Program-made: the position numbers and the translations under genes | Part shown: piece after piece, positions 24,850 to 32,975 of the stretch | Numbering within the stretch: the stretch's first letter is position 1 | Layout of the letters: the number at the start of each line of letters is the position of its first letter | Notes under the pieces: model-generated | Seen by the model: the letters and a program-made list of their open reading frames with translations, nothing else | Told to the model about the DNA's origin: nothing | Database searches by the model: none | Virus record (IMG/VR): IMGVR_UViG_3300017776_000018 | Location: 1-52,782 of that record | Strand: one strand, 5' to 3' | DNA length: 52,782 nt | Source: a virus

Positions 24850-25239
24850 GCAAGCGCAAATCTTACCGAAGCAAGCACCTCAGTTGTATTCAGCCTTCCA
24901 ATGTGGGCTGGTGTGGCTGATCAAGACAACACCGCATGGCTGCAATCGCCCATTGGCTCAAACGCAGCCATTGGTGCAATCAACATGGGTTGCGTGGATG
25001 TAGTGGCTACTGCTGCAACAACCACCACCACCCTTGACTTTGCAGACTCGGACACCCCAACTGCGGTCCTCAACCGAATTAACCCCACCCAGATTATTGC
25101 CGTCCTCTCGGTTGTCAATTCATCTGATGCGGCGGCTGGCGACATTCCCAACATCGGATTCGGTGCAAAGACCATCAGTTTTGATTCCGATACTGGCGGC
25201 GATGGCGACACCCACCGAATTGTGTTCCTTTACCGTTGA
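24847..25239 (+). CDS. Probable capsid decoration or minor capsid protein
   Basis: 130 residues, Ala/Thr/Val-rich and predicted all-beta (VDVVATAATTTTTLDFA, THRIVFLY). It has the same leader as the major capsid gene, which implies similarly high synthesis. Small beta proteins immediately after the capsid gene are typically decoration proteins (gpD-like position) that cement the shell. No zinc or catalytic motif. The assignment rests on position, size, composition and the shared leader. Confidence 0.62.
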   Translation: MASANLTEASTSVVFSLPMWAGVADQDNTAWLQSPIGSNAAIGAINMGCVDVVATAATTTTTLDFADSDTPTAVLNRINPTQIIAVLSVVNSSDAAAGDIPNIGFGAKTISFDSDTGGDGDTHRIVFLYR

Positions 25240-25250
25240 GGTGTTCCCTG

Positions 25251-25619
25251 ATGGGAATTAAGGTCGAATACGTGGGCGCACGTTCATACACCGAGTTCCG
25301 CTATGGCGGCAAGTCTGTTGGCTTTGCACGTGGCATGGTTCGTGAACTCGATGATGAAGCAATCCCCACCATTCGCCAACTTGTGGATAGCGGTTCAAAC
25401 ATGTGGAGAATCATTGACGATGCACCTTCCCAGACAGAAGCCATGAAAGCAACCATCGAGCCTACGGTTGAAGAAACCGTTGTTGAAGAGGAAGAATCCA
25501 CCGACGTTGATTACGCTTCAATGACAAGGGCTGCTCTCATGTCCTTAGCAAAGGAACGTGGACACACCATCAAGAACACCACGAAGAAAGCAGATCTGGT
25601 TGAACTTTTGTCGGCATAG
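25251..25619 (+). CDS. Small head protein with C-terminal SAP/HeH-like motif
   Basis: 122 residues from ATG 25251, with TTGAGGTG 7 nt ahead. An N-terminal beta domain (VEYVGARSYTEFRYGGKSVG) resembles head or connector proteins; an acidic linker (about 70-88) follows. The last about 35 residues (MTRAALMSLAKERGHTI...KKADLVELL) fit the helix-extended-loop-helix of SAP-type DNA-binding motifs. A second gene here (31928) has a similar end. Possibly a head-tail or capsid-DNA contact protein. Confidence 0.62.
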   Translation: MGIKVEYVGARSYTEFRYGGKSVGFARGMVRELDDEAIPTIRQLVDSGSNMWRIIDDAPSQTEAMKATIEPTVEETVVEEEESTDVDYASMTRAALMSLAKERGHTIKNTTKKADLVELLSA

Positions 25620-25632
25620 GTAGGTGTCCGAC

Positions 25633-26160
25633 ATGACGAACAACCGTGAATCACTTACTGATGGCGACTTCTATTTGAGTCGTTGCCGTGTTAATCGCCA
25701 CGTCATTGAATTGACAGGGGGAGAAGCCAAACAGGTTTCTTTGAACGGCAAAATATCAAAAGTCGTTGTTGATGCCTCCGATGCTGCGTTGGCACTTGGT
25801 TCTGGGAATCATGGACGTTTCCAACTCTTGATGGACGTTGAGGATGGGGGCGGAAACGAAATCCCTTATTTTGACATAATCGGCAAATTGAATTACACAG
25901 GTGCGGGTTCGGGTCAAGTTGCCTTGCTTGAGGTATCGCCTGGTTCCAACAAAGGAACTGGTTCGACCAAGAACTCATTGCACTTCTCAATCACTACTAC
26001 ATCGGCTGCTGAGTCTAACGGTGTAGCGATAGATGAACCCGCCGCATGGAATGGTCTTGTGTGCGGGAAGGTAAGGGTCGTTTGCGATATTGACCCTGGG
26101 GCTGTTGGCGTGATTCTTGATCCTGCCGCAACTATTCGTGTCATAATCCTTCTTGAATAG
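25633..26160 (+). CDS. Beta-rich structural protein of unknown function
   Basis: 175 residues from ATG 25633, with TAGGTGT ahead; a GTG at 25624 is in frame but lacks spacing. Predicted beta-rich throughout, ending in IRVIILLE. No motif recognised. Lying between capsid and connector genes, it may be a second decoration or head-fibre base protein. It is followed by a T-tract and a new promoter candidate, so it may end a transcript. Confidence 0.58.
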   Translation: MTNNRESLTDGDFYLSRCRVNRHVIELTGGEAKQVSLNGKISKVVVDASDAALALGSGNHGRFQLLMDVEDGGGNEIPYFDIIGKLNYTGAGSGQVALLEVSPGSNKGTGSTKNSLHFSITTTSAAESNGVAIDEPAAWNGLVCGKVRVVCDIDPGAVGVILDPAATIRVIILLE

Positions 26161-26164
26161 AGCA

Positions 26165-26170
26165 TTTTTT
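26165..26170 (+). terminator. T6 tract, candidate archaeal terminator
   Basis: Six T on the + strand begin 5 nt after the stop at 26160, inside the only non-coding gap in the capsid-connector region. Archaeal RNA polymerase can terminate at short T-runs in the non-template strand without a hairpin. The tract is short, so partial read-through is likely. Confidence 0.35.
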
Positions 26171-26180
26171 GGGGAAGGGA

Positions 26181-26186
26181 TATAAA
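26181..26186 (+). promoter_or_regulatory. Candidate TATA box (TATAAA) with purine-rich BRE-like flank
   Basis: TATAAA preceded by a purine-rich GGGGAAGGGA, which resembles a BRE. Its centre is about 26.5 nt upstream of ATG 26210, so initiation would be at the start codon. GAGGAA upstream of the ATG would act only on read-through RNA. Of the three boxes proposed in this window this one is closest to consensus. Confidence 0.5.
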
Positions 26187-26209
26187 CAACCACACAATGA
26201 GGAATTAAC

Positions 26210-26524
26210 ATGGCACTAACCGTTTCTCAGCCACGCCGACAGTCCGTAAATGGAAGCATGATTACCGTTCACCTTGAAATCACCCCCGATACTTCGTGGT
26301 TGGCTGCTGGTGAGGCTCTTGACCTAACCACCTACGTTCCAATCCTTGAGTCAATTGTCCTCGATGGTAGCGCAACTGGCTATGTTTGGCAATACGACCA
26401 CACCAACAAGAAATTGCTTGCCTTTGAAGCGGGTTCTGATGGTGATGCTTTGGATGCCGTCGCTGATGCAACCAACCTTTCATCTCACACGGTTCGAATC
26501 ACCGTTTCAGGCCGACGTGCATGA
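26210..26524 (+). CDS. Small beta-rich virion protein
   Basis: 104 residues. The pattern MALTV..., then V..DGSATGYVWQYDHTNKKLL followed by a glycine/asp loop and NLSSHTVRITV, resembles a small protein often encoded downstream of capsid genes in marine tailed phages (Y-x-YD-x-T-N-x-KLL core); that resemblance is from memory. It probably decorates the capsid or connector. A dedicated promoter candidate suggests high or separately timed expression. Confidence 0.6.
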   Translation: MALTVSQPRRQSVNGSMITVHLEITPDTSWLAAGEALDLTTYVPILESIVLDGSATGYVWQYDHTNKKLLAFEAGSDGDALDAVADATNLSSHTVRITVSGRRA

Positions 26525-26537
26525 TGGGGGATGCCCC

Positions 26538-26852
26538 ATGCCACGATTTGAAATTGCAGATTTTGACCTTGAAACGTCAATTGAAATCAAGAAACGTCGC
26601 AACACACGTATGTTTGAACTCATGACCTCTCAAGGGTCAATTGCTGAGGATCAATCACCATTTAGCCGTGAGAACATGGCTAAGGCTCAATCTCGCTTTG
26701 TGAAGATAAACAAACATGAAGCGAGGGATATTCAAAATATCGGCTCAGGAACACGTTGCACATCATGTGGACTACTCCACTTTTTGTGGACTCCTGAATG
26801 TGCCGTTTGTGGAGAACCAATGCACTTCAACTTAGGAGGACATCACCAATGA
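26538..26852 (+). CDS. Small zinc-ribbon protein
   Basis: 104 residues from ATG 26538, preceded by GGGGGATG. The N-terminal half is charged and helical. The C-terminus holds a rubredoxin-like ribbon, C74-x2-C77-x10-C88-x2-C91 (CTSCG and CAVCG). It ends in ATGA overlap with another small Cys-containing gene. Function unknown. Confidence 0.62.
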   Translation: MPRFEIADFDLETSIEIKKRRNTRMFELMTSQGSIAEDQSPFSRENMAKAQSRFVKINKHEARDIQNIGSGTRCTSCGLLHFLWTPECAVCGEPMHFNLGGHHQ

Positions 26853-27157
26853 GCGATGATAAACCATACGACGATGTAAAGCCGAAAGAGGACAAATACG
26901 GCATGATGAAGCCGAAGAAAAAGACTCCACGTGAAGTCATGATGGAAACCCCCCCTCAAAAAATGAAGAAGGATAAGCCTTTCACAAAAGCATGGGACGA
27001 TCTCATCAAGTTCGGTGATTGCCCCGTTTGTGTGGGCGACCCAATGGCTTGTCCTACTCCTGATGTTCCAGCATCGGCTTGTCCAACTCGAAGAAACGCA
27101 ATCAAACACATGATGCGAGGAAAGGGCGCACGACCCCCAATGGTTCTCCGTGATTAA
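26849..27157 (+). CDS. Small Lys-rich protein with FxxAW motif and cysteine cluster
   Basis: 102 residues, preceded by a strong TTAGGAGG. The N-terminal 45 residues are Lys/Asp/Pro-rich and disordered. KPFTKAWDDLIKFG then leads into a cluster of four cysteines (CPVC, then two single Cys) within about 25 residues, likely a zinc site. The FxxAW segment recurs in genes at 50610, 51357 and 51788. Function unknown. Confidence 0.58.
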   Translation: MSDDKPYDDVKPKEDKYGMMKPKKKTPREVMMETPPQKMKKDKPFTKAWDDLIKFGDCPVCVGDPMACPTPDVPASACPTRRNAIKHMMRGKGARPPMVLRD

Positions 27158-27170
27158 AGGGGGAACATAA

Positions 27171-28757
27171 TTGCCGCAATCATTCAATCCAGGTCATAGG
27201 CCAAGTTCACCATTACACCCTGATGAACTGGTTTATTGCTCGGTTGATGATGTGGCGAACTTTCTTCAACTTCCGCTTCCCGACCCCGTAGCGTTATCAG
27301 GAGATAGCATCGTTGATGGCGACAATTTGAAGTTGCCAATCACAGGTGCAAATTATCGTCGTTGGAAAATTGAGAAGGACACCTCAATTACCGTTTATGA
27401 TGATGCAAATGCACTTGGGGAAACCTACACCGTTTTGAACGTTGAAAGTGGTGGAAGTGGCAACGTCAATATCATTGTTGTCCAAGTGGCAAGTGAAACG
27501 TTCACAACCGCCAATAGCGCACAAATCCAAGTCAATTCAGCCTTTACCAACTCCAAAGAGCGAGGCTTAACCAAATCACAGGTTGAAACGCTCATTCGTG
27601 AGAAGCAAGATTACATAGACACGGTTTGCCGCATGTCATGGCGACCCCAATTGGTTTCCGATGAATACCAAAACTTCACTACATTCAAGCCATATCGCCG
27701 CAGGTATTACACGGATTATGTCGGTGCGGTCTATTTGAGGAACAGATCGGTTCAACGTATTCTTCGACTGAGCGTGTGGCAAGGCGACAAATACCGAGAG
27801 TTGGGTTCATCTGTTATTAGAATGGCCGTCAAGTCTGTTGAGATGGGGGCCAGCGATAAATTGTTCATTTGCCCTGCTGTGGTTCATACGGCCACGCTAC
27901 AACGTGGCAAGACCTCGACCACGTGGGACGGGGATTTTGGCGACAAAACAACCGCACAAAACATTGCGAACCTCATCAACAAGGATAAAGCCACCAGTCG
28001 TGGTGATATTGCGATTGGAACGCTTCAAGAGAACAGCAAGCAACTTAACGTGCATGATGAGTTCTTGGCAACCGCCAATAGCGATGAGGGGGATGGCATC
28101 GTTATGCTATCGTCCATGCGCTCAACCGAAGAAGGCGAGGACATCACCATCGCTACAAACAACCCCAATTCTTTTGAGTTCTCATTGGGGTTAGACATAG
28201 AAAGCACCATTACAAACGTTGCTGGCTCAACCTTTACCGTAAGCAATGGAGAAACGTTCACCAAGCGTGAAGGGCTGGTCTTTTACACCACAGGGGGAGG
28301 AACAACCTATGTTGCTCGATGTAGCCGTGTTGGAAACGTATTTACAGTCAATGACGACACCTTGACCACAGGTTTTGTAGCAAACCTCGCCAACGATCTT
28401 GTTGTGAAGCAGTTGAGGTTGAAAACCGATGTCATAGATGAAGCCCGTCAAAAGGATTGGTGGTCAATGGAGGACAACGGGGCAATTATGTTCAACAACC
28501 AATACCCGTTCTATGAAAACCATTCTTTGAAGGTGTCCTACATTTATGGCGAGCGTTATTTGGATAAGGTGATTAAAGAGGCTTGCATCAAGTTGGTGTG
28601 CATGGACATTTACCTTACCGATGATTACACGGTGCTTTTCCCAGAAGGAACCAGCAACATTGACCTTAATGCAAAAGTGCAGAAGTTGGATGAAGAAGTG
28701 AAGCGTATGCTCATTCCGTATCAAGAGTCCATCATCGTTGCAGGGATGGGTGGTTGA
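27171..28757 (+). CDS. Head-tail adaptor (connector) protein with inserted beta domain
   Basis: 528 residues starting at TTG 27171, supported by AAAGGGGGA 8 nt upstream. An N-terminal segment and the C-terminal about 95 residues (YGERYLDKVIKEACIKLVCM, then a helix ending EEVKRMLIPYQE) have the pattern of HK97 gp6-type adaptors that attach to the portal. The middle (about 230-400) is beta-rich and looks inserted, making this far longer than the usual 100-200 residues. It follows small head genes and precedes tail-completion genes, as in siphoviruses. Confidence 0.68.
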   Translation: MPQSFNPGHRPSSPLHPDELVYCSVDDVANFLQLPLPDPVALSGDSIVDGDNLKLPITGANYRRWKIEKDTSITVYDDANALGETYTVLNVESGGSGNVNIIVVQVASETFTTANSAQIQVNSAFTNSKERGLTKSQVETLIREKQDYIDTVCRMSWRPQLVSDEYQNFTTFKPYRRRYYTDYVGAVYLRNRSVQRILRLSVWQGDKYRELGSSVIRMAVKSVEMGASDKLFICPAVVHTATLQRGKTSTTWDGDFGDKTTAQNIANLINKDKATSRGDIAIGTLQENSKQLNVHDEFLATANSDEGDGIVMLSSMRSTEEGEDITIATNNPNSFEFSLGLDIESTITNVAGSTFTVSNGETFTKREGLVFYTTGGGTTYVARCSRVGNVFTVNDDTLTTGFVANLANDLVVKQLRLKTDVIDEARQKDWWSMEDNGAIMFNNQYPFYENHSLKVSYIYGERYLDKVIKEACIKLVCMDIYLTDDYTVLFPEGTSNIDLNAKVQKLDEEVKRMLIPYQESIIVAGMGG

Positions 28758-29027
28758 ATGCTTTACAAGTTCATGGAGGACTACTGCAAAGAGTTGAAGA
28801 AGTCCTTCAAAGCCCTTGAAAAATCAACAAAAGCAGCCATCAAGGGTGAGCCAAAATATCGGGACGGCCTCAAAGAACGTGAAGAAAAGTTGGTTGAGAT
28901 TGACGGCATCTCTATGACTGATGAAGATATAGAGGTGAATGTGGCAACACAGGCGCAATCAAGCCCATACCGCCGAAAGGTGAATGAGGATGCTCAACGT
29001 GTTTTGAAGGTGATGAAGGATGGCTAA
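28758..29027 (+). CDS. Small charged helical protein in the head-tail connector
   Basis: 89 residues, highly charged (Lys/Glu), mostly helical (KELKKSFKALEKSTKAAIKG). It lies between adaptor and tail-terminator-like genes, overlapping the next by 8 nt. Position and size fit a head-completion protein or stopper; no motif confirms it. Confidence 0.55.
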   Translation: MLYKFMEDYCKELKKSFKALEKSTKAAIKGEPKYRDGLKEREEKLVEIDGISMTDEDIEVNVATQAQSSPYRRKVNEDAQRVLKVMKDG

Positions 29028-29457
29028 GGATGCACTTCTCGCTATTCGGGATTTGCTCGATTCCAATTGGAACGTATCGCCCAAGCCATCCATTGAGGAC
29101 ATCACGGTTTTGGACAAAGGCGAGGGGAAACGTGGTCGCCTTCAAGACCATGACATCATCCGTATTTTTGAAACGGCACATAACGAGGCTCAACCAGAAC
29201 TGTTGTTTGATTTTGTGAATATCAACGTCAATCTCACCATTGATATTCGCACCGTTAAGAGTCGAGAGCGACTATCTGCATTGAGGGATGAGGTTCGGCG
29301 CATCCTTCATAAGCACAGAAAGGGCAACAATAACGACTTTGACAGGGTTATATTCAAGACGAGAACGGATTTGTCGGACCGTAGCAAGAGGTTCTTTCGT
29401 TATACAATGCAATGCGAAGTTGCGATTTTTGCCGATACGTTAGAAACGATTACATGA
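29020..29457 (+). CDS. Tail completion/terminator-like protein
   Basis: 145 residues of mixed alpha/beta, with a central strand-helix pattern (INVNLTIDIRTV, then a basic helix) and a C-terminal strand (YTMQCEVAIFA). This is the size, order and layout of tail terminators that cap the tube and join it to the connector, directly before the tube gene. Sequence similarity to a particular family is not obvious. Confidence 0.58.
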   Translation: MAKDALLAIRDLLDSNWNVSPKPSIEDITVLDKGEGKRGRLQDHDIIRIFETAHNEAQPELLFDFVNINVNLTIDIRTVKSRERLSALRDEVRRILHKHRKGNNNDFDRVIFKTRTDLSDRSKRFFRYTMQCEVAIFADTLETIT

Positions 29458-29467
29458 GGAATGAAAC

Positions 29468-31888
29468 ATGGTTGGAACAATTTTTAAGGGCGACGTAGCC
29501 GAAGTGTCATGGGGCAAAGAAACGGGTCTTATGGCTCAAGGAACAGGTTCAGCGACAGGTTTTGCTCATACGACCACATCAGGCAACACCAGCCTTCTTA
29601 CAATCGGAACTGGCGTTTATTGGCACACAGGATCGGGAACTGATGTTGAGATTCCCGACAACGCATTGGTCGGTTGCATCCTTCGCATCACAGGCGGGGG
29701 CAATTTTACCGCCGACGACTACGCATCAACTCGACGCACGTATTATGTCATTGCGAATGACACCACGGCAGGAACAATCACCGTTCAACCAGCATTGGCT
29801 ACGAATGCAGCGACAAATGGTCTAACAACCGACATTTTGGTGCTTGACACCAACCGTTGCCCAACCTTTGAATCGGCCATGACTGATGCAGCACAACAGG
29901 TCAAGACCGACCAATTCTTCGGACTTCTTGACAATTTCTCCCTCCCTGAGCCTGAGATTGATGTTCGCAAGCAACACATTGTCGGCATGGGCCGTGATGT
30001 GAACGTCCTCACAAGTGGTCGTGAAACCCTTGCTGGCGGTTCTTTCACCCTCAATGCTCACACCCTGCGTTGGATGAAATATGCGCTTGGAGGCCACGTG
30101 GCAAAGAGCAAGGGTGAGTTCGCTGAGGTGAGCGACAATTCCGATGGTTCAATCACCGATGCTGAATTGCCTCTCAACATCAAACAAACAACGTCTTTGG
30201 TTTATCGTGTTCGTGCTTATGGCGGCGCAACTCAAGACGACTTGACAGGAATTACCGCCGCAAACAAATTGTCTGGCCTCAACGCAGCGACAATTTCAAA
30301 TGGCGATAACTTGCTAATCGGTAGCAAAACCGCCAGCGATACGGGAACTGAGATTACTTCCACCGTTGCTCTTGACTCAAGCCATGAAGTCATTGACTCA
30401 ACGAATGGAGGCATTTTCAAAACCTTGAGTTCTGGTGGTGAGCCTCTTTATGGTTCATTCTCAACGATTGCTGGTGATGTCCTCACAACTGACACCATCG
30501 TTGGTGGTTCAGGTTATTCGGGTGGAACAGGTGTAGCGACAACAGGCGGAACTGGAACTGGTTTGACTGTGAACACCACCGTTAGCACAGGTGCAATAAC
30601 TGGTATTGCCATCAACGCTGCTGGCTCAGGCTACACCGTAGGCGACATAATCACCGTATCTGGTGGTGGCGGGAATGGAACATTCCGTGTTGCGACAGTT
30701 GATGAAAAGGTCTTGAGAGGTGTTGCCGACATTGATACAAACGCAAAAACGCAAGGTCAAGCCGCAGATCATGTGGTCTATTTGCTCGCCCCTCTTCAAG
30801 CCGCAATTGCTCGACGTGATGTGCGAGTCAATCTCGGTTCAACAACTGCTGGAAAGTTCGTTGCTGGCGACTACATTCAAATCGTGGATAAGGACACGCA
30901 TTCAATCCCAGGTCAAGACGACACCCTCCCAACGGTGTTCAAGAATGAAATCCGCAGGGTTATTGCCGTTGATGGTGCTTACGTCTATGTTGAAGAACCA
31001 TTCTTCTTTGCACATTCTGTTGGATCGGTGGGCGTTGAAAGACTCCAATACGCATCCGATGATGCAAGAGGAAGCCCAAACATCGTTTCAACAACCAAAG
31101 AACTTCAATTTGGTGTTGAACACACCCTATTTGGCGATACTTCACTTCCAACGTTTATGATTGAGCAATCATTCCGAAGGGACAACGCAACGCCTGGAAC
31201 TGAGCAGTTGCTACGCCTTTACAATGGATGCAAAGTGGGCGGTATGTCCTTCTCAGCAAACACCGAAGGCGAGGTCAAGTTGCAGGTTGATTATGAGGGT
31301 GGCCGACACTATACCGACACGGCAAGTGCGTTCACCCCACACCGCATGTTTGAGAACACGGCAAACACCGCCATTAACCGCAAAGCATCTGGCATTGCCG
31401 TCAATGGTGAAAAGCCGTATCTATTCCAAGACCTCTCCTTTGAGGTGTTCGGACGGCCTGTGTTGCGAGCAACCCAAATTGAGTTCTCCATCAATAACTC
31501 CAACGCTGCCCGACACTTCATTCGTGGATATGAGGGCAACACCACCGATAATGACCAAGTTCAGTTGGGCGGTGTGCAGATGCCTCTTGACATCACCGAA
31601 GCACAACGAGAATACACCTTCTCCTTTAGCGCAATGATTGAGGACGACCAACTGTGGGAACAGATTCGAACCCGCAAGCACCATCAAAACACAAATGACA
31701 TCACCTTGACCATGAAGAAGCGTGGAAGCAATAGCACACGTGAAAACGCTACAATCACCATTGAGGACTACACTATCACAAAAGCCGACCACCAAATGCC
31801 TGATGATAAAGGGGCAGTTATCGTGCAAGTCGAATTGGTGGTTCGCCACCTAAAAGTTGTGGAGAACTCGATTTATTTCACGCTTTGA
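29468..31888 (+). CDS. Major tail (tube) protein, enlarged by inserted domains
   Basis: 806 residues, about two to four times the usual size. The N-terminus (about 155-215: LPEPEIDVRKQHIVG..., GRETLAGGSFTLNA, RWMKYALGG) and C-terminus (about 625-806, ending in VQVELVVRHLKVVENSIYFTL) fit the tail-tube fold. Between them are beta insertions, including a Gly-rich block at about 346-405 with two copies of a GSGY...GD...GG type motif that is common in phage tail and fibre proteins. The insertions probably project from the tube surface. Confidence 0.72.
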   Translation: MVGTIFKGDVAEVSWGKETGLMAQGTGSATGFAHTTTSGNTSLLTIGTGVYWHTGSGTDVEIPDNALVGCILRITGGGNFTADDYASTRRTYYVIANDTTAGTITVQPALATNAATNGLTTDILVLDTNRCPTFESAMTDAAQQVKTDQFFGLLDNFSLPEPEIDVRKQHIVGMGRDVNVLTSGRETLAGGSFTLNAHTLRWMKYALGGHVAKSKGEFAEVSDNSDGSITDAELPLNIKQTTSLVYRVRAYGGATQDDLTGITAANKLSGLNAATISNGDNLLIGSKTASDTGTEITSTVALDSSHEVIDSTNGGIFKTLSSGGEPLYGSFSTIAGDVLTTDTIVGGSGYSGGTGVATTGGTGTGLTVNTTVSTGAITGIAINAAGSGYTVGDIITVSGGGGNGTFRVATVDEKVLRGVADIDTNAKTQGQAADHVVYLLAPLQAAIARRDVRVNLGSTTAGKFVAGDYIQIVDKDTHSIPGQDDTLPTVFKNEIRRVIAVDGAYVYVEEPFFFAHSVGSVGVERLQYASDDARGSPNIVSTTKELQFGVEHTLFGDTSLPTFMIEQSFRRDNATPGTEQLLRLYNGCKVGGMSFSANTEGEVKLQVDYEGGRHYTDTASAFTPHRMFENTANTAINRKASGIAVNGEKPYLFQDLSFEVFGRPVLRATQIEFSINNSNAARHFIRGYEGNTTDNDQVQLGGVQMPLDITEAQREYTFSFSAMIEDDQLWEQIRTRKHHQNTNDITLTMKKRGSNSTRENATITIEDYTITKADHQMPDDKGAVIVQVELVVRHLKVVENSIYFTL

Positions 31889-31927
31889 TGATGAGGCTTT
31901 AAGACAAAAGAATGCAACGGTGATATA

Positions 31928-32281
31928 ATGAGATTGACTGGAACTGTGAATGTTGATGGAAAGCGTGTGGCTTTGGATTGGAAAATTGATGGCGTGTCGG
32001 TAAAGGCTGGTCCTGGTCTTTCAGCCGACAATGTGAAGGTTCACACTTCACTACCCAACTTGGCAAAAGCAATGCCTGGTGAGCCAGCACCGATTGAAGA
32101 AGTTGTTTCACACCGATATGATGCAATGAACGTTTCCGAACTCCGCATTGAACTTGAACGTCGTGGCTTGCCTGTTTCTGGAAAGAAAGCCGATCTCGTT
32201 GGACTCTTGATTGAGTCGGACTCCATCGGTGAAGAACCCGAAGAAGTTGTTGAAGAAGGAGAGGAAGAGGTTGTCGAATAA
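31928..32281 (+). CDS. Small protein with SAP-like motif and acidic tail
   Basis: 117 residues, GGTGAT just before the ATG. An N-terminal beta part (GTVNVDGKRVALDWKIDGVS) is followed by a SAP-type helix-loop-helix (MNVSELRIELERRGLPVSGK...LVGLL, about 63-95) and a strongly acidic tail of Glu/Val. It overlaps the chaperone gene by 11 nt. Located between tube and chaperone genes; it may be a tail-tube accessory or assembly factor. Confidence 0.62.
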   Translation: MRLTGTVNVDGKRVALDWKIDGVSVKAGPGLSADNVKVHTSLPNLAKAMPGEPAPIEEVVSHRYDAMNVSELRIELERRGLPVSGKKADLVGLLIESDSIGEEPEEVVEEGEEEVVE

Positions 32282-32624
32282 TCCCTTCACCCTCAGCAGC
32301 ACACCTCAACGGCATGAATTGGAAACACCAGTCGGCACGTTGGTTGTTTTTGTCAAGCCTCTTTCATGGATTGAGCAGCAAGAGGCCATGTCCCAATTTG
32401 TTTCATTCAAGACTGGTGCTGATGGCGAAGTCGCACCCAACATTGACCTTGGCGGCTATTGGCGATACGTTCTCACCAACTGCATAACCAAGACTGAACC
32501 GACATTGAGCAAGAAGGATTTGCTCAACCTCACCCCTGAAGTGGGCGACGTTATCCGAACAGTCCTCCCTGACTTGAATGACATCATCGGGCAATTTGCT
32601 GGCGGTGCTGACCCTTTGGGCTAA
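32271..32624 (+). CDS. Tail assembly chaperone, short form (gpG analogue)
   Basis: 117 residues starting at TTG 32271, with GGAGAGG upstream; a longer in-frame reading from 32211 would overlap the previous gene by 71 nt and is unlikely. The protein is an alpha/beta domain of the size of lambda gpG, and it ends at TAA 32622-32624, directly after the slippery site. As in lambda, the short form should be the major product and coat the tape-measure protein during tail assembly. Identification rests on position between tube and tape measure and on the frameshift arrangement. Confidence 0.75.
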   Translation: MSNNPFTLSSTPQRHELETPVGTLVVFVKPLSWIEQQEAMSQFVSFKTGADGEVAPNIDLGGYWRYVLTNCITKTEPTLSKKDLLNLTPEVGDVIRTVLPDLNDIIGQFAGGADPLG

Positions 32625-32651
32625 CCTACGAGGATTTGGTCTTGTTCCTCG
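32612..32651 (+). other. Programmed -1 ribosomal frameshift site with downstream hairpin
   Basis: CCCTTTG (32612-32618) is read in the zero frame as C CCT TTG, a canonical X-XXY-YYZ heptamer, one codon before the zero-frame stop. Ten nt downstream, CGAGGA (32629-32634) pairs perfectly with TCCTCG (32646-32651) across an 11-nt loop, a plausible stimulatory hairpin. The -1 frame is open from 32612 to the stop at 32974, and is closed by TGA immediately before (32609-32611). This fits a designed transition at exactly this point. Confidence 0.82.
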
Positions 32652-32974
32652 ATGAAGAAACGCCCGAAAGCGAAAGGCCAGAACTCAACGTTCAACAGGC
32701 AACCATCCTGTCGTATCAGGCCATCACGTTTGGATTGGGAACTCATTTCAATTGCCCCCCTCACCTTTGGGACGACCAACCACCAGATCGCGTCATGCTT
32801 GACTACATGATAATGCGAGCAGCCAACGACAAAAAGGCTGAAATGCTTGACCGAATGAAAAAAGAGGCTGAAAGGCAAATGAAACACGGAAGAGGCAATA
32901 AGGGGCAACCACTACGCACAACAAGTGATGCTGACTTTTTCGAGCGTCATAATGCAAAAATGATGGGTGAATAG
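32636..32974 (+). CDS. Tail assembly chaperone C-terminal extension, made by -1 frameshift (gpGT analogue)
   Basis: The frame is open from 32612; the nominal first start-like codon is TTG 32636, with GAGGA nearby, but that GAGGA lies inside the frameshift hairpin. After the slip the fusion reads ...ADPLGLTYEDLVLFLDEE..., continuous and sensible. The extension of about 120 residues is helical and highly charged towards its end (DRMKKEAERQMKHG). In lambda the T extension recruits the tube protein to the coated tape measure. Independent initiation at 32636 is the alternative. Confidence 0.7.
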   Translation: MVLFLDEETPESERPELNVQQATILSYQAITFGLGTHFNCPPHLWDDQPPDRVMLDYMIMRAANDKKAEMLDRMKKEAERQMKHGRGNKGQPLRTTSDADFFERHNAKMMGE

Positions 32975-32975
32975 G

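Noticed and set aside
32211-32270. Extended N-terminus for the tail chaperone
   Set aside because: It would overlap the SAP-like gene by 71 nt; TTG 32271 has a much better ribosome-binding site.
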